From contig CALBGD010000348.1 in the NCBI GenBank assembly GCA_937893735.1, positions 1 to 7,293 on the forward strand: a DNA stretch of 7,293 nucleotides. Direction: 5' to 3'. The notes below the pieces were generated by a model. The model was not told the origin of the DNA. It saw only the letters and a list, made by a program, of their open reading frames with translations, and made no database searches. The first letter of the stretch is position 1. Each line of letters opens with the position of its first letter. Shown here one piece after another: positions 6,078-7,293 of this stretch. Made by a program: the position numbers and the translations under genes. This DNA comes from an uncultured Clostridia bacterium. Lineage in GTDB: Bacteria > Bacillota > Clostridia > Oscillospirales > Ruminococcaceae.

Positions 6078-6881
6078 TCAGAATCCGCCGTAGTGTTTTA
6101 AGGTTTCTGCTGCGATTTTGGATCCGGCATTCATAGCCTTTTCAATATCATTTTCAAGCATGTATGAGCAGACAAATCCTGCGTGATAGCTGTCGCCGCA
6201 CCCGGTCGTGTCAATTACAGTATCGACCTTTACAGCCTGCACTCTGAATTCCTGCTCTTTAAAGTATGTGACACTTCCTCGTTCTGCAAGGGATATATTG
6301 AACAAACAATCATACTTATACGATAATTCTCTGAACTTTGGTAAGAGTTCCTCAGAGCCGCTTATCATAAAGAAATCTATGTGCGGTGAAAGCCGTTCCA
6401 TATCAGCAAAATCCCTGTATACGTCAAAATCTACCGCAAGCTTAAATCCGGACGTTTTCTTCAGTTCAACTACCTGCGAAAAACACGAAGCCCAGAAGTG
6501 AACAAAGACCACATCGGATTCGGATAATATTCTGATTTCGTCATCATTCAGAATGATGTTATCAAGTATTTTTCCGTTCCATGAATCATCTTTATAATAC
6601 CTGTCGCCCTCCGCTGTAAGGTATGTCATATTATTGGCAGTCTGATACCTTTCATCAATGCGTATATGGCTTTTATCAATATCAAGCTTTGATATTGAAT
6701 CCATTATCGCTTCAGCATATTTGTCTTTTCCGATAATGCCAAGGAGCGTAACGTCTATATCATCAAAGCGCGAAGCATGTGCAGCAAAATTCAGTGCCTC
6801 TCCTCCTGGACGGATTATGTCAGTACCGTCAAAAACATCAGCACATATACATGGCAGTGCAGCCAGCTTTATTCTTTTCAT
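6078..6881 (-). CDS. PfkB-family carbohydrate kinase, fructoselysine 6-kinase (FrlD)-like
   Basis: A 267-residue sugar kinase of the ribokinase/PfkB family, which moves phosphate from ATP to a sugar or sugar derivative in the cytoplasm. The N-terminal signature is GGEALNFA (26-33). The C-terminal signature is DTTGCGDSYHAGF (224-236), with Asp230 as the expected catalytic base; Cys replaces the usual Ala in the DTxGAGD loop. The short length, the SHIRIDERYQTA substrate region, and the ending A-E-T-L-K-H-Y-G-G-F resemble E. coli FrlD, which phosphorylates fructoselysine. However, no deglycase or transporter is present here, so the substrate is open. The start at 6881 has GAGG seven bases upstream. 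A good promoter lies 55-83 bases before it. It is the first gene of a probable two-gene unit with EFR1 and interrupts what look like mobile-element genes, so it may be cargo. It looks intact. Confidence 0.88.
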   Translation of the reverse strand: MKRIKLAALPCICADVFDGTDIIRPGGEALNFAAHASRFDDIDVTLLGIIGKDKYAEAIMDSISKLDIDKSHIRIDERYQTANNMTYLTAEGDRYYKDDSWNGKILDNIILNDDEIRILSESDVVFVHFWASCFSQVVELKKTSGFKLAVDFDVYRDFADMERLSPHIDFFMISGSEELLPKFRELSYKYDCLFNISLAERGSVTYFKEQEFRVQAVKVDTVIDTTGCGDSYHAGFVCSYMLENDIEKAMNAGSKIAAETLKHYGGF

Positions 6882-6907
6882 TTTATAACCTCATAATATT
6901 TCGATTT

Positions 6908-6929
6908 GTAGGGCTGACCAATACCCTAC
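6908..6929. promoter_or_regulatory. Inverted repeat GTAGGG-N10-CCCTAC at the PfkB transcription start
   Basis: Six-base arms (6908-6913 and 6924-6929) flank ten bases. They begin about seven bases downstream of the -10, so they cover the predicted +1 and early leader. This placement suits a repressor operator or a 5' leader stem. No regulator gene is next to it in the window. Confidence 0.5.
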
Positions 6930-6935
6930 TATATA

Positions 6936-6964
6936 AATATACCACACACAAAAAGAAAAATCAA
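6936..6964 (-). promoter_or_regulatory. Sigma-A type promoter of the PfkB/EFR1 unit
   Basis: On the minus strand TTGATT (6959-6964) is followed by a 17-base, T/G-rich spacer and TATATT (6936-6941). Both hexamers are near consensus and the spacing is ideal. Transcription would start near 6929, giving a leader of about 48 bases before the ATG at 6881. This is the clearest promoter in the window. Confidence 0.8.
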
Positions 6965-6974
6965 CATTCAATTT

Positions 6975-6985
6975 CAGAATTTCTG
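6975..6985. repeat. Short dyad CAGAA-T-TTCTG upstream of the PfkB promoter
   Basis: Five-base arms around one base, lying just after the ParB-like stop and 10 bases upstream of the -35. It is not a terminator. It may be an activator site or may be chance. Confidence 0.25.
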
Positions 6986-6987
6986 CC

Positions 6988-7293
6988 TTAAGAACAGTAC
7001 TTCTTCACCGCCGCTGAAACGACCTCCGAAATCTCCTCCGCCGTTTTGCCGCCAAGATACTCCGAAATCAGTTCAGCTGGAACAGCCACCATGACCGGCG
7101 GCTTAGGCTTGAGTATTTTCAGGATGACTCCCTCGGTAAGCGCACCAGCGCTAGAAATCTCACGGATTTTACCAGAGGTGAGCTTCATTTCGGGGTGCTG
7201 TTTCAGAACATCGAGCAGGACTGCACGATCCTTAATTCCGCACAGAATTTCGGCGTCAGCGATACTGACCGCACCGCTGTCCAGCATGAGCAG
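6988..7293 (-). CDS. ParB/Spo0J-like partition protein, C-terminal part (5' end outside window)
   Basis: The frame is open to the right edge (two further codons, Leu-Leu, before the Met at 7287), giving 101 residues. It resembles the C-terminal region of the ParB-family proteins carried by Clostridia mobile elements. A helical D-S-G-A-V-S-I-A-D-A-E-I-L stretch is followed by LLDVLKQHPEMKLTSGKI, then A-G-A-L-T-E-G-V-I-L-K-I-L. A K-P-K-P-P linker leads into a small C-terminal domain with VPAELISEYLGG and E-E-I-S-E-V-V. ParB proteins bind centromere-like parS sites for segregation or gene control; the DNA-binding part would lie outside the window. The stop is TAA at 6988. I see no terminator before the PfkB promoter, so read-through into the next unit is possible. 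The assignment rests on pattern resemblance. Confidence 0.6.
   Translation of the reverse strand: MLMLDSGAVSIADAEILCGIKDRAVLLDVLKQHPEMKLTSGKIREISSAGALTEGVILKILKPKPPVMVAVPAELISEYLGGKTAEEISEVVSAAVKKYCS

Noticed and set aside
1..7293. CRISPR array, tRNA, rRNA or insertion-sequence transposase
   Set aside because: I saw no regularly spaced repeats, no cloverleaf-like or rRNA-like sequence, and no transposase or integrase motif in any frame.

Overview
The window looks like a chromosomal segment of an anaerobic Clostridia-type Firmicute, probably a gut Ruminococcus or Oscillospiraceae relative. I infer this from GGAGG-type ribosome binding sites, an EFR1-family flavodoxin/ferredoxin protein, and the PrgI/TrbL/ParB style of its conjugation genes. 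No database search was possible, so names come from motif and sequence recognition only.

Layout. Bases 1-317 (+) hold the 3' end of araD (L-ribulose-5-phosphate 4-epimerase), closed by a strong GNRA-loop terminator. Everything to the right is read from the minus strand, from the right edge towards araD. In transcription order these are: the C-terminus of a ParB-like protein (right edge to 6988); a two-gene block with its own promoter, encoding a PfkB sugar kinase and an EFR1 ferredoxin (6881-5257); a terminator; an ArdC-like 'polyvalent' mobile-element protein broken by an in-frame TAA (5152-3638); the C-terminal part of a membrane-anchored surface protein of the conjugation module (3722-2706); a TrbL/VirB6-like membrane protein (2635-2003); a PrgI-family protein (1992-1672); the N-terminal half of an A24 prepilin peptidase (1687 to about 1455); and a LysE/RhtB exporter followed by a GNAT acetyltransferase (1411-400).

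Interpretation. This reads as the eroded remains of an integrative and conjugative element (ICE), or its edge, beside a chromosomal arabinose gene. Three separate lesions support decay: the TAA inside the ArdC-like gene, an out-of-frame join between that gene and a headless surface-protein gene, and a prepilin-peptidase gene cut just after its GxGD motif and joined to the exporter leader. No relaxase, coupling protein, VirB4 ATPase or integrase is visible here, so transfer cannot be supported by this window alone. The intact genes are the metabolic or cargo ones (kinase, EFR1 protein, exporter, acetyltransferase) plus the small trbL-like and prgI genes.

I see no convincing new multi-gene system. 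The best candidates for follow-up are the kinase/EFR1 block with its promoter and dyad, and the mosaic junctions that record how the element was dismantled.
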